Source: Dioscorea cayenensis subsp. rotundata (Eukaryota; Streptophyta; Magnoliopsida; Dioscoreales; Dioscoreaceae). From it: a stretch of 64,000 bases of DNA. Of this stretch, positions 12,201 through 28,300 are shown piece by piece. Within the stretch, counting starts at the first letter, position 1. Every line of letters begins with the position of its first letter. The notes beneath the pieces were generated by a model. It saw only the letters and a program-made list of their open reading frames with translations. It was not told the origin of the DNA and did not search any database. The stretch lies in assembly GCF_009730915.1 (NCBI RefSeq), contig NC_052471.1, forward strand, positions 29,856,185 through 29,920,184, given 5' to 3'. The position numbers and the translations under genes are program-made.

Positions 12201-14381
12201 AAGGTCTCACATCACGTCGATGTCTTCTAACCTTCTGAGGGTCATCTTAATCAAGATGTCATTTATATGTGGCAAATTTCCACGTGTTGTGTATGGCATG
12301 CATGAGGCACATTGAAAGAGTACAAATAGATAAATGATTGGTGCATGATTCCAAGAGTTTCTGTTGCCTTTGTTAACTCTGAATCAGTCTTGCCAGACCT
12401 TGCGTAGCTAACTAGGGCTCACCTGACATGGTGGGAGTTTGTGCTCGTGCATTACAAATTTAAATTGCTGAGAGCTGTTCTCACATGAGGACAACCTTGA
12501 AAACAATTGATTTAAGTTGTTATCTGATGATTAAGAAATCAAATTATTAATCACTACAATCTTTATGGTTTCCGTCATATTATTATCTGTGCATGTATCA
12601 TGATGTTGCCTTGCATCTAATTTTTTTTTCCAATCAATTACGTCCAATGTTATAATATCATATATGTCACTGTGCTTTCCCTCATGTTATCCTACTCTTT
12701 TCATTGATTATGAAATGTATGAAACATAATCATAATTTGAAAGAGTTCTGATAATTTCATCCTCCTTCATGGAAAATTTAAGCATAATATGATTATTTTA
12801 AGGCATTTAGATGCTTAAATGAAAGTGCTATTTGATATAGAAAGCTTGCCAAAAATTTATATGGCTGCCATATTGAATGTTGTATTAGTTTTCACTCGCC
12901 AATGAAAATTTTTCCTGGTATTTTTTACTATCAGAAGTCCTCCTGTTGACAAAGATGTACATCTAATTTATAACAATCATCATTTTCATAATTGAAAGAT
13001 GTTCTTCTGAAAATACCTAGTAACAATGAACCATTCCAGCAAAGATCCCCCATTCACCAAAACACCTAATCTAATAAACTTTAAATAATAGTCATAAACC
13101 ACAATTGAGTTGTTGTTAACATTTATACATTAGGAAGGTGGTTGTTCTTTGCATGTCCCTCCAATTTTAGTGACATTTTCCTCGCTTGCCAACATTACTT
13201 TTCATTGTCACTAAACTTCTGCAGCAATTGGTCGCATTCACTTGCTTCAGGATTATGATTCAATTAAAATCAGCCCTCGCTTTCTTTATTTAACAATGAA
13301 ATTTCCATATAAAAAAAGCCTGTATTTTATTGATAAACACACCAATAGCAGGCTGCCATGTTCACTCATGGGGCTATGGTTTCTTTTGACAATAAAAATG
13401 CCTTGATTACCTTAAATTATTGCCGCAAAATGTTTCCATCTGTCTTGCTGTATTTGAATTATAATTAAAAGAGTGCAAAATACTTTATAATTCATTGCAG
13501 CTCTTGAAGATAAGGATAGAGAAGCATGATTGACCAACAATGGTATCTTAGAGATCTGATTTCTGATGAAACTTCTTTTTTTCTGTTGTTTATTCTTCAT
13601 TTAGTATATGTTAACCTGGAAAAGAAAATTACAACTGTTCTTATTGTTGTTTCATAGATGACTTTTTAGCTTGTATACTTTTCATTTTAGTTTGGTTGTA
13701 TCTATTAGTGTATCTGGATCTTTCTTATGTTTCATTGAAGTGATTACTTCGCTCTTAATGTTCATAAGAATATAATAGTGTTCACCTTGGAAAGCAAATT
13801 AAATACCAGAAATATGCTAGAGCCACCAAACTGATGAAACCCTTGAATCCTTGATGGTTGTATAAACAGGTCCCACTCTGCCATTAAAGCAGAGAACCAG
13901 TTCATTTATTTATTTTTTATTTATATTATTATAATATGCAATAGAGATTTCATTTGTTTAGTTACAAATCTTTCATTTATTCTGCAGATGATATGTTTTG
14001 TACCAGTTTTTTAAATTGATTAACAGGTCTCATATACTTTTAACTCCAATCCAAACTCTCTTGTTAGTTTGCAATTTATCGTCACTTGTTTGTCTCTCTC
14101 TGCCGGCCAACTTCATCAAGTCTTTAAGAGTAGAGAAAGCGACATTCTCGAGGTACATCCTAATCTGCCAATTGGGCTAACAGACTGGGAAAATTAAGAA
14201 ATTTTATAAGTTGTAACTCGGTCTCAATTTGAAATTGACAGCAATATATATATATATATATATAAGATCAAAAAGAAACAATGTGTTCTTTAAATACTCT
14301 GACATTTTGTCTAAACTATGTCTCCCTTGCTCTCTTGACAGGCTACCTTTCCATGCAAAACCTTGTTGCTGGACTGAAACC
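9233..14381. other. Large intergenic region, no gene recognised
   Basis: About 5.1 kb, AT-rich. It holds the ABC gene's 3'UTR, a 123-bp duplicated block at 9812-10063, a (CA)8-like microsatellite near 10628 and an (AT)n tract near 14245. An exon-like piece bounded by CGCAG and GTAAGC lies at 10498-10551, but nothing homologous can be joined to it. A minus-strand open frame of 180 codons at 9716-10258 is compositionally odd (Ser/Asn/Lys-rich), overlaps the duplicated block and matches no family I know. The right end is the promoter and leader of the GRAS gene. Confidence 0.45.
9812..10063. repeat. Diverged two-copy repeat, period about 123 bp
   Basis: Copies at about 9812-9934 and 9935-10063 share GACTGCTTGTGAGATATCA / AACTGCTTGTGAGATATCA, the block ATATTTCTTGTTTGA / GTATTTCTTGTTTGA, and the block GTTATC. 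The second copy also has a local GACTTTGAT triplication. The open minus-strand frame across this block probably results from the repeat rather than selection. Confidence 0.6.
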
Positions 14382-14420
14382 ATGATGAGAAAGCAGCTTA
14401 GAGGTGCATGGTCATGGTGA
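14382..14420 (+). promoter_or_regulatory. Short upstream ORF overlapping the GRAS gene's 5' region
   Basis: A 12-codon ORF, MMRKQLRGAWSW, starts at 14382 and ends with TGA at 14418-14420. Its ATG precedes the first in-frame ATG of the GRAS frame (14467) and is in a different frame. It could act as an inhibitory uORF. Alternatively it is the true start, with one extra base between 14390 and 14410, because the GRAS frame is open from 14386 onward without an ATG. Confidence 0.4.
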
Positions 14421-14466
14421 ACTTGACTTAATCCAACTTAATGAGCAGTGGGACTGTAACAACCTC

Positions 14467-14673
14467 ATGGGAGGTTATCTTCAAGCATCACACCATTACC
14501 ACACCGGGGGAGACCTCTCCGAGTTCATGGACCATGTTGTTAAGCAACTCTCAGATACCTCCCCGGCCGCTGCCACCCTTGATTCTTTCACCATCGAGCC
14601 ATTATCCCCACATGTCGATCACCGGCCCCGAAAAGTCCTTCAGAGAGACAACAACATAGATGTCACCACCACC

Positions 14674-14705
<32 letters not shown>

Positions 14706-15840
14706 CAAAAGACTAGACCAGAACACTGAAGACAAAGGGTTGAGGATGATCACTCTGCTCCTTGAGTGTGCCGTAGCTATATCAGTAGACAACCTCACAG
14801 AGGCCAATAGAATGCTACTGGAGCTAACTGACATGGCATCCCCATACTCACCATCTTGTGCTGAGAGAGTTGTGGCATACTTCACCAAGGCCATGGCTTC
14901 CAGGGTGATGAACTCATGGTTAAGGACCTGCTGTCCAATAGTCCCCCATAAGAGCATCCTCACTGCATTCCAGACCTTCAACACCGTCTCCCCTTACATC
15001 AAGTTTGCACACTTCACAGCCAACCAGGCCATCTTAGAAGCTTTCCATCAAAAAGACATCGTCCACATCGTAGACTTAGACATCATGCATGGCCTCCAAT
15101 GGCCAGCTCTGTTCCACATCCTTGCAACAAGGCCTGAAGGTCCTCCACTGGTCAGACTCACTGGTTTTGGTTCATCAATGGAAGCTCTAGAGGAGACTGG
15201 AAGACAACTCTCCAGCTTTGCCAAGAGGCTGGGCATGTCCTTAGAGTTCCACCCAGTCGCAAAGCGATCCGGTGACATCGATCCATGGATGGTGCAAGCA
15301 CGGCGCGGTGAGACCATGGCCGTGCACTGGCTCCAGCATTCACTCTACGATGCCACCGGTCCTGACCTGCAAACAATGAGGTTAATCCAACTCCTTTCGC
15401 CGAGAGTCATCACCTTAGTAGAACAAGAGATGCTGAGTTGTGGCTCATTCTTAGACCGGTTTGTTGGTTCACTGCACTACTACTCGACGTTGTTCGACTC
15501 TTTGGGAGCATCACTGGCTTGTGATGATCCTGGGAGGCAAAGAGTGGAACATGGTTTACTCGGTAGAGAGATCAATAATGTGATGGCTATTGGGGGACCG
15601 GCGAGGAGTGGGGAAGACAAGTTTGTGAGCTGGAGGATGGAGCTGGCACAGAGAGGGTTCTTGCCGGTGCCAATGAGTAGCAATGCCATGGCACAGGCAC
15701 AGCTGATACTTAACATGTTTCCACCTTCACTTGGGCATATGATACTACAAGGCGATGATGGCACTCTTCGGCTTGGATGGAAGGAGACCGGCCTCTATAC
15801 GGCTTCGGCTTGGACTGTACCTCGCCTTCTTCTTCACTAG
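14467..15840 (+). CDS. GRAS transcription factor, SCARECROW / SCL23 subfamily
   Basis: Intronless gene encoding 457 aa from the first in-frame ATG. Nuclear transcriptional regulators of this clade (SCR, SCL23) act with SHORT-ROOT in endodermis and bundle-sheath specification; that role is inferred from the family. A variable N terminus carries a Thr run and an Asn run from (ACC)n and (AAC)n codons near 14662-14710. The GRAS domain follows: LHR I (RMITLLLECAVAIS), VHIID-type motif VHIVDLDIMHGLQWPALF at about residue 200, RLTGFGSSMEALEETG, LHR II with AVHWLQHSLYDATG, PFYRE-like VEQEMLSCGSFLDRFV, and the SAW motif LRLGWKETGLYTASAW near the C terminus. The open frame extends upstream to 14386 without an ATG, so the start is uncertain (14467, or 14382 if one extra base is present). 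Otherwise intact. Confidence 0.92.
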
Positions 15841-17993
15841 ATAAGTTGGAATTCAGGTTCTTGATTTGTTTGTCTGATTGAAATGGTTATATGAGTTTTG
15901 GATCAATCAATGTGCTTGTGTTTCTGTTGTAGTTATATATGGGGATTGGTTGGTAGTTGTTGGTTAGATTCTTCAGTTCAGTTGATTGTTAACTGAGGTT
16001 GCAGTGGTCCAAGGTTTCTAACTAACTCTTGGCTTTATTTATTAGTGTTTGATAATTTGATTAGATAGTTAATGATGTTGTTTTAATTGGACATTCTGCT
16101 TGTCTGAACCTTGTTGCAGATTCCAATCAAGTATTTTAGTCTTTTGTGCTGTGTGTGTTTGTGTTCTTCTGATGAGTTAGTTATCATCTGGATATGTAAA
16201 AATATACATGAACAAAGATTAAACTTTAGAAATTAAAATCCCCTCAAAGTAGAATTTTAAAGAATCATAACATTTATATGTGAGATTTAAAATCATGTAA
16301 TTCTGATTTAATTTTGATTGTAGAGTTGTGATTAGGATACTTAAAAACATGAGTTAAAAATGTGGCATTTAGGATTACACTCAAGACTTAATTTATATAA
16401 AACTATTCAAATTTAGTGAGAGTTTAGACTTAATTTAATATGTTATCTTGAACACCCAAATTAGCAGAGACATAACATACTTGAGTTCTAATTATGTCAA
16501 ACAAAATACATGGTTTTGGATGATCTCAACTGTTCATTCCATCTCTAATCTTGAAAATTTATTAAATTAAAGCAGTTACAATTAACCGTCTGTTAGAATT
16601 TTTAAAGAATAAAATAATAATAATGAGAAAATTTTTATTATTTAAATGTTTTATATAAATATCAAAATATCACTCGTTATATAAGTTAAAACAGATTAAT
16701 AAGACTCTACGATTTATTGAACTAAGTAACAAAGAAATCATCTAACAATTCTGAATTATTCATCAACACCGTTATGGATCCCGATTGCCCATATCACAAA
16801 TTTCTAGCCGTTCGATATCAACCATCAATGAATTGAACGGTGATGATTGGTTCATAGGAAAGAGAAACAGCAAAGCATAAGACACCAAAATGGAAGGGAA
16901 CAAGAATAAGTTTGGTTGGAGTTTTGTCGGCCGGTAGCTTTACGCCGAAGGGAGCGGTTCACCCTTCGTTTCTTTCTTTTTTTTTATTCTTTTAAAATAA
17001 ATAAATAATCAATTTATTATTATATCATTTACTCACCCGAGGTTGATATTTACACTCCTTCCCTGTATTTCTTTTTTTTTTAATAAATTAGTAGTTTATC
17101 CACCTTATTTAAAAAAAAATAAAAAATATTTACACTCCTTGTTGCTACAATAACTTTTGAATATATTTTTCAAAAGGTTCTTAATATTTGAATATTTTTA
17201 TTTTTAAATATTTAATGTTAATATTAATAATTTAAATTTTTTATTTATTTGCTTGGAAATCTTTTTTAAATAATAATTTGAGTAGATTGAAAAAGAAGGG
17301 TAGTAATATCAACCATTTTTTGTTTTTAAAATAAATTTTCCTTTTTTAAAAAAAGAGGAAAAAAATCTGGCCAGCTTTTTTCAAGATTCGCTTTTTTTTT
17401 ATTTTTTAACTCTTCGATTTCTATCTCGTTCTGGTGAATTTCGCGGAGGATTTGGTTGAGTTTTTGATGATTTCTCCTCAAAATTTTGCAGCATTGAAGC
17501 CAGGAATTCAATCCCAGCACTTGATTCTCCGGGGCAATTGGTTATTGGCATTGATTGTTGATGTTTTATCGCGGAATTGGAAGGTTGTGTGAATTGGAAT
17601 CTTTGATAGTTTGATTGCCGAAGTGATGAAAAAGGGTTGGTGAATGTAGACATTATTGGTAGAATATTCGATTGTAGGTTTTTTTTAATTGGATTTTTTT
17701 ATTCCAAGCTTCCAATTTGGAGATAGATTGATGTTGAAGAGAAAGGGCGGATTTTGAGGCTAATAGTTAGCAGTGATTGGGATTTCATACCTAATCGAAT
17801 TGAAGAATCGCATTCCTTTCGCTGGGATTGGATTGTGAAAGGATTTGTAGCTTGTTTTAGAAAAAGTTATTTGTTTTTTTTTTTTTAAGGTTAATTTGCA
17901 ATCAGGAGTTGCGTTTAGGTTAATCAGAGAGAGTTGGATACCAATTAGGTGGTTTTTGATCGGAAGTTGGTTCTTTTCATTCATTTTTGGATC
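15841..17993. other. Intergenic spacer, GRAS to casein kinase
   Basis: About 2.1 kb. The left part is the GRAS 3'UTR and flank. The centre (16200-17350) is very AT-rich with homopolymer tracts and no gene. From about 17400 base composition changes to a leader-like mix with several GGATTG/GAATTGG stretches, probably the transcribed 5' leader (possibly spliced) of the kinase gene. Minus-strand open frames here lack family content. Confidence 0.45.
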
Positions 17994-21312
<3,319 letters not shown>

Positions 21313-24300
21313 AATCGAAAGAAACAAATTGCCGGTAAAAGACTGAGTATTTCATTTGTTGGTGAATTCATGTCCATGCTGTTTTATCTGCTTCATGCTG
21401 ATATAGGTGATATATGCCGATAAACCTGAATACGATACACCGCCGTTTACTTATGTAGATAAGATCAATCATTTTATATATGATCAAGATGAACAGCAAT
21501 TCAATCATAGTTTAGATGCAAATTGTGGTCATGGCTTCATCTCATTGGAGATGGAAAGAACTTGTAATTAAATCTCTTATAGAAAGGACAAAAGTTCTTC
21601 TGGATATATATTGTTCATATGATGCTTCTCATTTGAATAAAAAGAACAATTCTTGATATTGTTCATTGTTTGTTTTTCAGTAACTTTTGAGAGTTCTCTC
21701 AAATCTCAGCCATCTCTTTTTATCAATGGATACATATGATATTAAAGTAGCTAGGAATGAATAAATAAATAAATAAATTGCTCTATGGAAACAACATCCT
21801 TTCAATGAAAAGAAACCTTTGCTTGAATCTTACAAAAAGGAAACAAAATAAAATAAAATAAAATAAAGATGATGAATTGGATTATAGATTCCATTCAAAA
21901 ATGGGAGGATTTAAGAATTGTTCAAATATACTAATTTATATTAAATGAAAAAAATTTTGTTAAATTTGCAATAGTTTTCAAGAAGTTGTCATCATAGAAA
22001 TCCATACTTTTATAATGAAAATGCAAGAATTATTTATACTTGTAAGTTTATATTTCAATCACCTCTATAATAATAAAATTAAAATTTTATTTTTCTTCTA
22101 AGTTAAAAGATCAAAATTTTGAATTCATAACTTGTCTATATCTCTGCATATGTTTATATTTTATTATGTTATATATGTTCAATTTTTTAATTAAAAGCGG
22201 ATAATCATGTTGATTATACTTTAAACAATAAAGTTTAGTACAAATGATAAGATACAAAATAAGTATAACAATTGCTACTTTTGAAGCATATAGAATCATG
22301 CATTGTATTAAATTCATCTATTGCAATTAATGATTGTCTTGTGTATCATGCAAACTTGAAAGCTTTTTAAGTTTTGCTTTTGATTTTTGATCATACAAGA
22401 ATGTCATTGCTTGTGTGTTAAGGGAAATTGGTTAACCAACCAATGGGACCAACAAGCATTTATTTATACCATCATCTCATGTTAGAACTTCAATACAATA
22501 TTTTTTAAAAAATCTACTTACCTATTTTATTGCGGGGATTTTTAACAAATGTTACTTGATAAGGATAGAATACTTAAAAAATTCTCATTTAAGCAATACT
22601 TTCAAACATACAGTTAAAATAGAATAACTGTATTTTTCATAATGACTTCATCTCCCCAGCTTTTACTGATCCTTTTTATTAAAATTGATTTTATATTTAG
22701 GTTTTTGTTATTTGTAATTCTGAACTCGAAAAAAATAGACGGTAAACTTTAGAGTCTACAATCAAATGTAATTTTAATTTTCTTCTTAATTTATTTTTTC
22801 ACTTTAAAGAAATATATAAATATGATCTTAGATCTAATAAGTATCAGTTTGACACTTTCATTGACCGAGGGCTTCAATTTAATTCATGGTATTTTTCTTC
22901 TTTCACCGGTCATTTTTGATCGTTTCAATGTTTTTTTCACCTCCTTCATTTTCTCTTTTATAATCCATCATCCTAATCATTTCTGATTATTAAGATTGAT
23001 ATATATTTACCATTGTTACCTTGCTTTAATATATTCATCATTTATTCAATTTTCAAAAACAAAAAAGTACTTAAAAAGAACCTAAATTTCTGGAGGACAA
23101 ACTTTCCAAAAATTGAGGAAGCAATGAATGAATACTTATAATTACACTTGAAAAATAAATTAAAAAAATTAAAAAAAATACATATTAAATGACACTACAA
23201 GTCCAAGTACTTCTCAACAGTATAGAATAAATAAATAAATAAATAATAAATAAATAATAGAGACAAGAAGTCGGTCAGACAAACCAGAGAATATTGTACG
23301 CTCTCCAAAGCATGTGACATGGCAACTTTGAACAAAATCTAATCAATTTTATAAAAAGTATGGTAAAAGCACTAAGCCATCAATTTCCACACCTTACAAG
23401 ACAAGTAAACTTAATTTGCACTGCAGGAATCAACCACAAAGGATTAATAATGGTATATACATTTACAAGTATGTTTTTGGTTAAATTTTTTTCAACATTA
23501 TTAAAAAGGAAAAAATTTGGAATGACTTTAATTTTATAGATATTAATATTTTCAAAGTTTATTTTTTATTTTTTTATAATAGGTGACGCATGACCAGATA
23601 ACTCATTGAGCCTCAAATGACTTATTAACTCGGTTAAGTGCTATATGAGTTAAAAAAAAAATCCATCACGTGCATGTTTAAAAGATTTGCAAGAAACATA
23701 CCGAACTAATAGCTTTTTTCTGTTATGCAACTAAAAAAAATACAATTATTTATAAAGTGAATTTATCAATTTTATTTAAATAATATTATAAATAATATTT
23801 AAATTTAAAACAGTGAATAAATAATACTATACAAATACTGCAAGTATTCTATTTCCAAACAATTCAAATTGCACATTTAATCATGTACATATTACTATTG
23901 TGACAGACATAATATGTAGACTAAAAATAAAATTAATTAATTAGTCATGTAAATTGTCAAAGATTAATGTAAATACTTTTCATATAATTTGTGGATTAAA
24001 ATTAGTACTTTTTTTTATTAAAGATAAAAACAAATATTTAGGTATCCTTTAGTAAATAATCGTTTATATTTACCTATACTTTAGGATTATTATAATAGGG
24101 CTCTATATGACTAATAATAATAATAACAACAATAATAATAAGGGTCCCATGAATTAGCATTATTAATTTAGTAATAAAATGGTGTGATTAAGGGTAAAAA
24201 GGGCAAATGGTGGAGATAATGGGCAGATGGTGGCAGTCCAGTGAATAGTGAAAAAAACCAGGGCCAGTTGTCTAAACCATTGTCCTCATCCTCCCAAGTG

Positions 24301-25144
24301 GCCCCCACCAACTCCAAACTCAGTCAAACTCACACCTCAACATTCTCTCTCTTTTTACTACATTTTAGGGGTAACTCTGTCATTTCAACTACCCAAAATT
24401 ATATTCTAAAATAAAACAAATTAAATTAAAATAAATACTTTTTCTAAAAAAATATATATATATATATATATTTGAATTTATTATCATTATTTTTTTGTTT
24501 TTTAAGAGCTTTGTACTTGCAACCCCTTAAATAATAGTGAAACTACTTGTCTGTCTCATTTGTCAAAAATATCTCATATTTTTTAAATATTTTATTTTTA
24601 TTTTATTTTATTTGAAGTTCATATATTAATTAAGTTTATTATTTAAATAACTTTTTTTATTATTTTTTTACAAAAAAATAATAATATAGATAAAAGAAAA
24701 GGATATTAGCTAGTATTTTTAAATTAATCTTACCTATTTCATTATTAATGAACCTGTTTTATTCCATGTTCTACACTTCTACCCTTTTAAACAAAAACAA
24801 AAAAATAAAATAAAATAATCTCACCATTAAAATAAAATGACCAAAACACCCCCTCATCATTTTCTTCTTCTTCTCTTTCTCTCTCTCTCTCTCATTATTT
24901 AATTTTCCCAAAGTTATTAAATTTAGTTATTTTTTTCCCACATTTTAAATTTCAACTATCACCATTATAACTCTCCCTCAAATCTTTTATTCCTCTCTCT
25001 TATTTATTTTCATTTTTATTTATTTATTTATTTATTTATTTATTTTCCGCCATTAAAGCTTCAATCCAAGCTTTTCCTTTCTCTCTCTCTCTCTCTCGTC
25101 GTCATCTTCCACTCTTTCTTCGCTCTCGATGGAGCCTTGCTGAG
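21313..25144. other. Long AT-rich intergenic region, no gene recognised
   Basis: About 3.8 kb. It contains the kinase 3'UTR, then low-complexity AT-rich DNA with short (AAAT)n, (TAAA)n, (AT)n and (TTTA)n tracts (for example 23230-23260, 24450-24472 and 25015-25042), and the promoter of the following gene from about 24180. CT-rich tracts at 24870-24892 and 25079-25097 are typical of plant core promoters or leaders. No open frame shows family content on either strand. Confidence 0.5.
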
Positions 25145-25183
25145 AAGAAGAGTCTTTGGTTCGTTCGATCGATCTTCGTCAAG

Positions 25184-25214
<31 letters not shown>

Positions 25215-25266
25215 AAGAGTCTTTGGTTCGTTTGATCGATCTTCGTCAAGGAGAGAGAGAGAGAGA
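25145..25266 (+). repeat. 67-bp tandem duplication with GA microsatellite in the CIP7-like leader
   Basis: Copy 1 starts at 25145 and copy 2 at 25212. Both read AAGAAGAGTCTTTGGTTCG, continue through GATCGATCTTCGTCAAGG, and each is followed by a (GA)n tract of different length (about 30 and 16 bp). Apart from one C/T difference the copies are the same, so the duplication is recent. It lies in the presumed 5'UTR, 39-160 bp before the ATG. Confidence 0.85.
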
Positions 25267-25274
25267 AACCCTAG
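25266..25274 (+). promoter_or_regulatory. Telo-box-like AAACCCTAG
   Basis: AAACCCTAG lies 31 bp before the ATG of the CIP7-like gene, directly after the GA tract. Such telo-box sequences are common near the transcription starts of plant genes expressed in growing tissue. Position alone does not prove function. Confidence 0.35.
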
Positions 25275-25304
25275 TTGGAGGGACGGATCTCAGGTAGTGA
25301 AAGG

Positions 25305-28300
25305 ATGAGGTCTGGGGTTCGGCTTGACTCTGCTGTGTTCCAGCTCACTCCCACCCGAACCAGGTCTTGATGAATAAGATAATCTCTTCTTTTTCCTCAC
25401 TATGGAGTTTTCGAGTTTGTTTTTGTGGTTTTGGTCCTCTTTGAACTCTCCTGGAGCTGTTTAAGTGATTATTTATGCTTGCTTTTGTGAAGTTTGTTTG
25501 AGTTCATTGTTTATTTAATTGATTTTTTTTATGGAAAGTTTATCTATTTTTGTTAGATCTTGGTGGTGTTTGGGGTTCTTTGTTGTTCGTGAGTCTTTCT
25601 TGAATTATTTTCATGTGGGATCACATTTTGTGATTTGATGTGATATTTTTTTGGGTTTTTGTTCTTTTGTTTTGTCTTGTTTTATTCAAGTGGAATGGTC
25701 TAAGTACAGTAATTAGGTGATTGTTTTTAACTTTTCACCAATGAAAGAATGGGATTAATTAAGAAAAATGAAAACTTTGGCTGAATTTTTGTACATCTAC
25801 ATCCTTGAAGATGCTTGTGTTGATACCCAGAAAGAAAGGATTTTTTTATTCACCTAGTTATTGGATACGCAAATGCCATGGATTGTGTTGTTCACCTAAT
25901 ATTTAACATGAATATGCTTTTGATATATAGATATATACAGTAGCCACTGACAGCTATGGTTTGCCTTCTCTCTGAAAATGACTTAATTTGAATGGTTACT
26001 CAGAAAGGATATGCATTCTTGTTTTTATCAGGTGTGATCTGGTTATCATTGCCAATGGGAAGACGGAGAAGCTTGTGTCGGGCTTGTTAGACCCATTCCT
26101 TGCCCATTTGAAGGTTGCTCAAGATCAAATTGCAAAGGGGGGATATTCCATTACACTTGAACCTGCCTCTAATAAGGACGCAGAATGGTTTACAAAGGGC
26201 ACCATTGAAAGGTAAGCTTATTTATGCAATCATGCATGCGTATGGACACCATTTGCTTGACTTCATTGGGTTGCATATGCTCTTACGGAAGTGAAGTATT
26301 ATGTTTATTGAAACTGAGTTACCAAAATTTGGTTTTTTTTTTTCCTAAGGTTTGTTCGTTTTGTGAGTACACCTGAAGTTTTGGAAAGAGTGAATACCAT
26401 AGAGTCAGAAATCTTGCAGATTGATGAAGCAATTGCTGTTCAGGGGAATGACAGTATTGGCTTTGCCACTGTAAGTGGTAGTTTATTTGTATTATTGCAT
26501 GTGCTTTATCTGACACCATTCAAATAACTCACTTTTCTTCTTACAGATGGAAGATTATCAAACAAAACCTACAGAATCCATTGAAGGTACAAATTTGTTG
26601 GTCAACTTCTTTCCAAATGAGTAACTGACGCTTTTTGCAAAATTATTAAATTTCCAGGCCAATGTTATGACACTGTTTATTGATGAATAGGTGGCAGGTT
26701 CAACTATGGTGCTGATGCCGAGAAGGCCATTGTTCTGTATAAGGTTTTAGCATGAAAGTAACTCTTAATTTTTAAAAAATATTTCATGCACGATTTTGAA
26801 CTAAAATGCCAGCCTGAGTTATCATTTCTAATTCAATGGCTTCAATAAATGGCAGCCTGGCTCACATCCACCAGATTCAAATGGATCCACTGCTCAGGAG
26901 GAGAAATCAAAGTAAAGTCAAATTCAGCCTTTGACACTTGTTATTTTCAATATCTCATTACTGCAAGGAAGTAATGATAATTTTATGGGTTGGGTGGTTA
27001 TAATATTAATAATGTGAAATTTAACAAGGAGTCATTATTGTCTTGTGATGTGAAGGTCCGATTGTCTTTATTGAGGATTTTTTTGGTTTTCTATTCATGT
27101 TCTTGTAGCTATTCCACATATTAATTGATGCATCGCAAGGGCTTTGTTGTAGAGTGCCTTACTCAGTTAATCCTACCTGTCTAGAGTTTCGAGTTACATG
27201 GTGTTGTAAATTTTATGATAGTTGGGGATAGTTTTTTGGTTTTTTATTAATCTAATAAATATAATTATACTGACCTGCAGAGTTCATCTCATGAGAGCAC
27301 TTGAAACCCGCAAATCAGTCCTGCAGAAAGAACAAGGCATGGCTTTTGCGCGTGCTGTAGCTGCTGGTTTTGACATGGATCACATGTCACAGTTGATATC
27401 ATTTGCTGAGTGCTTTGGGGCTTCACGCTTGTTGTAAGCCAGAAATTTTTGCTAGCAATGTACCAGTAGAATAGTGTAGAAAGGTCACTATGATATTCTT
27501 CTTTCATGCCATATAATCAAACTATCAAATTATGATCTGATCCTGCAAGGCAAGAGCAGGATGAGTTACTAGATATTGAAAGCTTGAAATTTTTTTGTGA
27601 TACAGTAACCTACTTTTGAATATTTATTATTATAACAAACTATTTGTTTGTTTGTAAATAAAACTTTTGTGAAATTCTAGCTTTCAACTGAGATAGATAT
27701 TTCGTTTAATGAATCTGCATATAGTTAATTTTGATCCCCTTGTGATTTTATCTCCATTGTTTCATTTTAATTCATTAAACAGGGAAGCATGCGTAAGATT
27801 CATGGATCTATGGAAAGTAAAACATGAAAGTGGGCAATGGGTCGAAATTGAGGCTACTGAGACAAGGCCGGAATTTTCTTCTTTGCATGCCTCAGGCATT
27901 ATATTTCCTGGGGATATTGGCAAGCAGAAAGAACTTGGGATGGTAAGGCCTGTATCTTTAGGTACAGAAAGCAATCAGAAGGACGGTGCCAATGCTGTTG
28001 ACATCAATGCAGGCCAAAATAAAGGTAGGTTGAGGTCTTTTTTTTTCCAAAAAGAAAAAGTAAATAACTCAGGACAATTGATTCGTTATATCTTCTGGAG
28101 AATGAATCAATCCCATGACTTGCACCATCCAAAACTGTGAATTTCAATTGAAGACCATTGCTAACTAGATTCCAATATCCTGATGTCAAGTGATGACTAT
28201 GTCAACGTAAATTGGCCTCATCTTGTTTTGTTTGGCATGCCTCCTATTGTCCTATTGTTGAAGCCTTTTTTGACTTAACAATAGATGTATCAAGGTTTGT

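Noticed and set aside
14640-14984. Minus-strand frame with poly-Leu/poly-Val opposite the GRAS gene
   Set aside because: Produced by the (ACC)n/(AAC)n codon repeat read in antisense.
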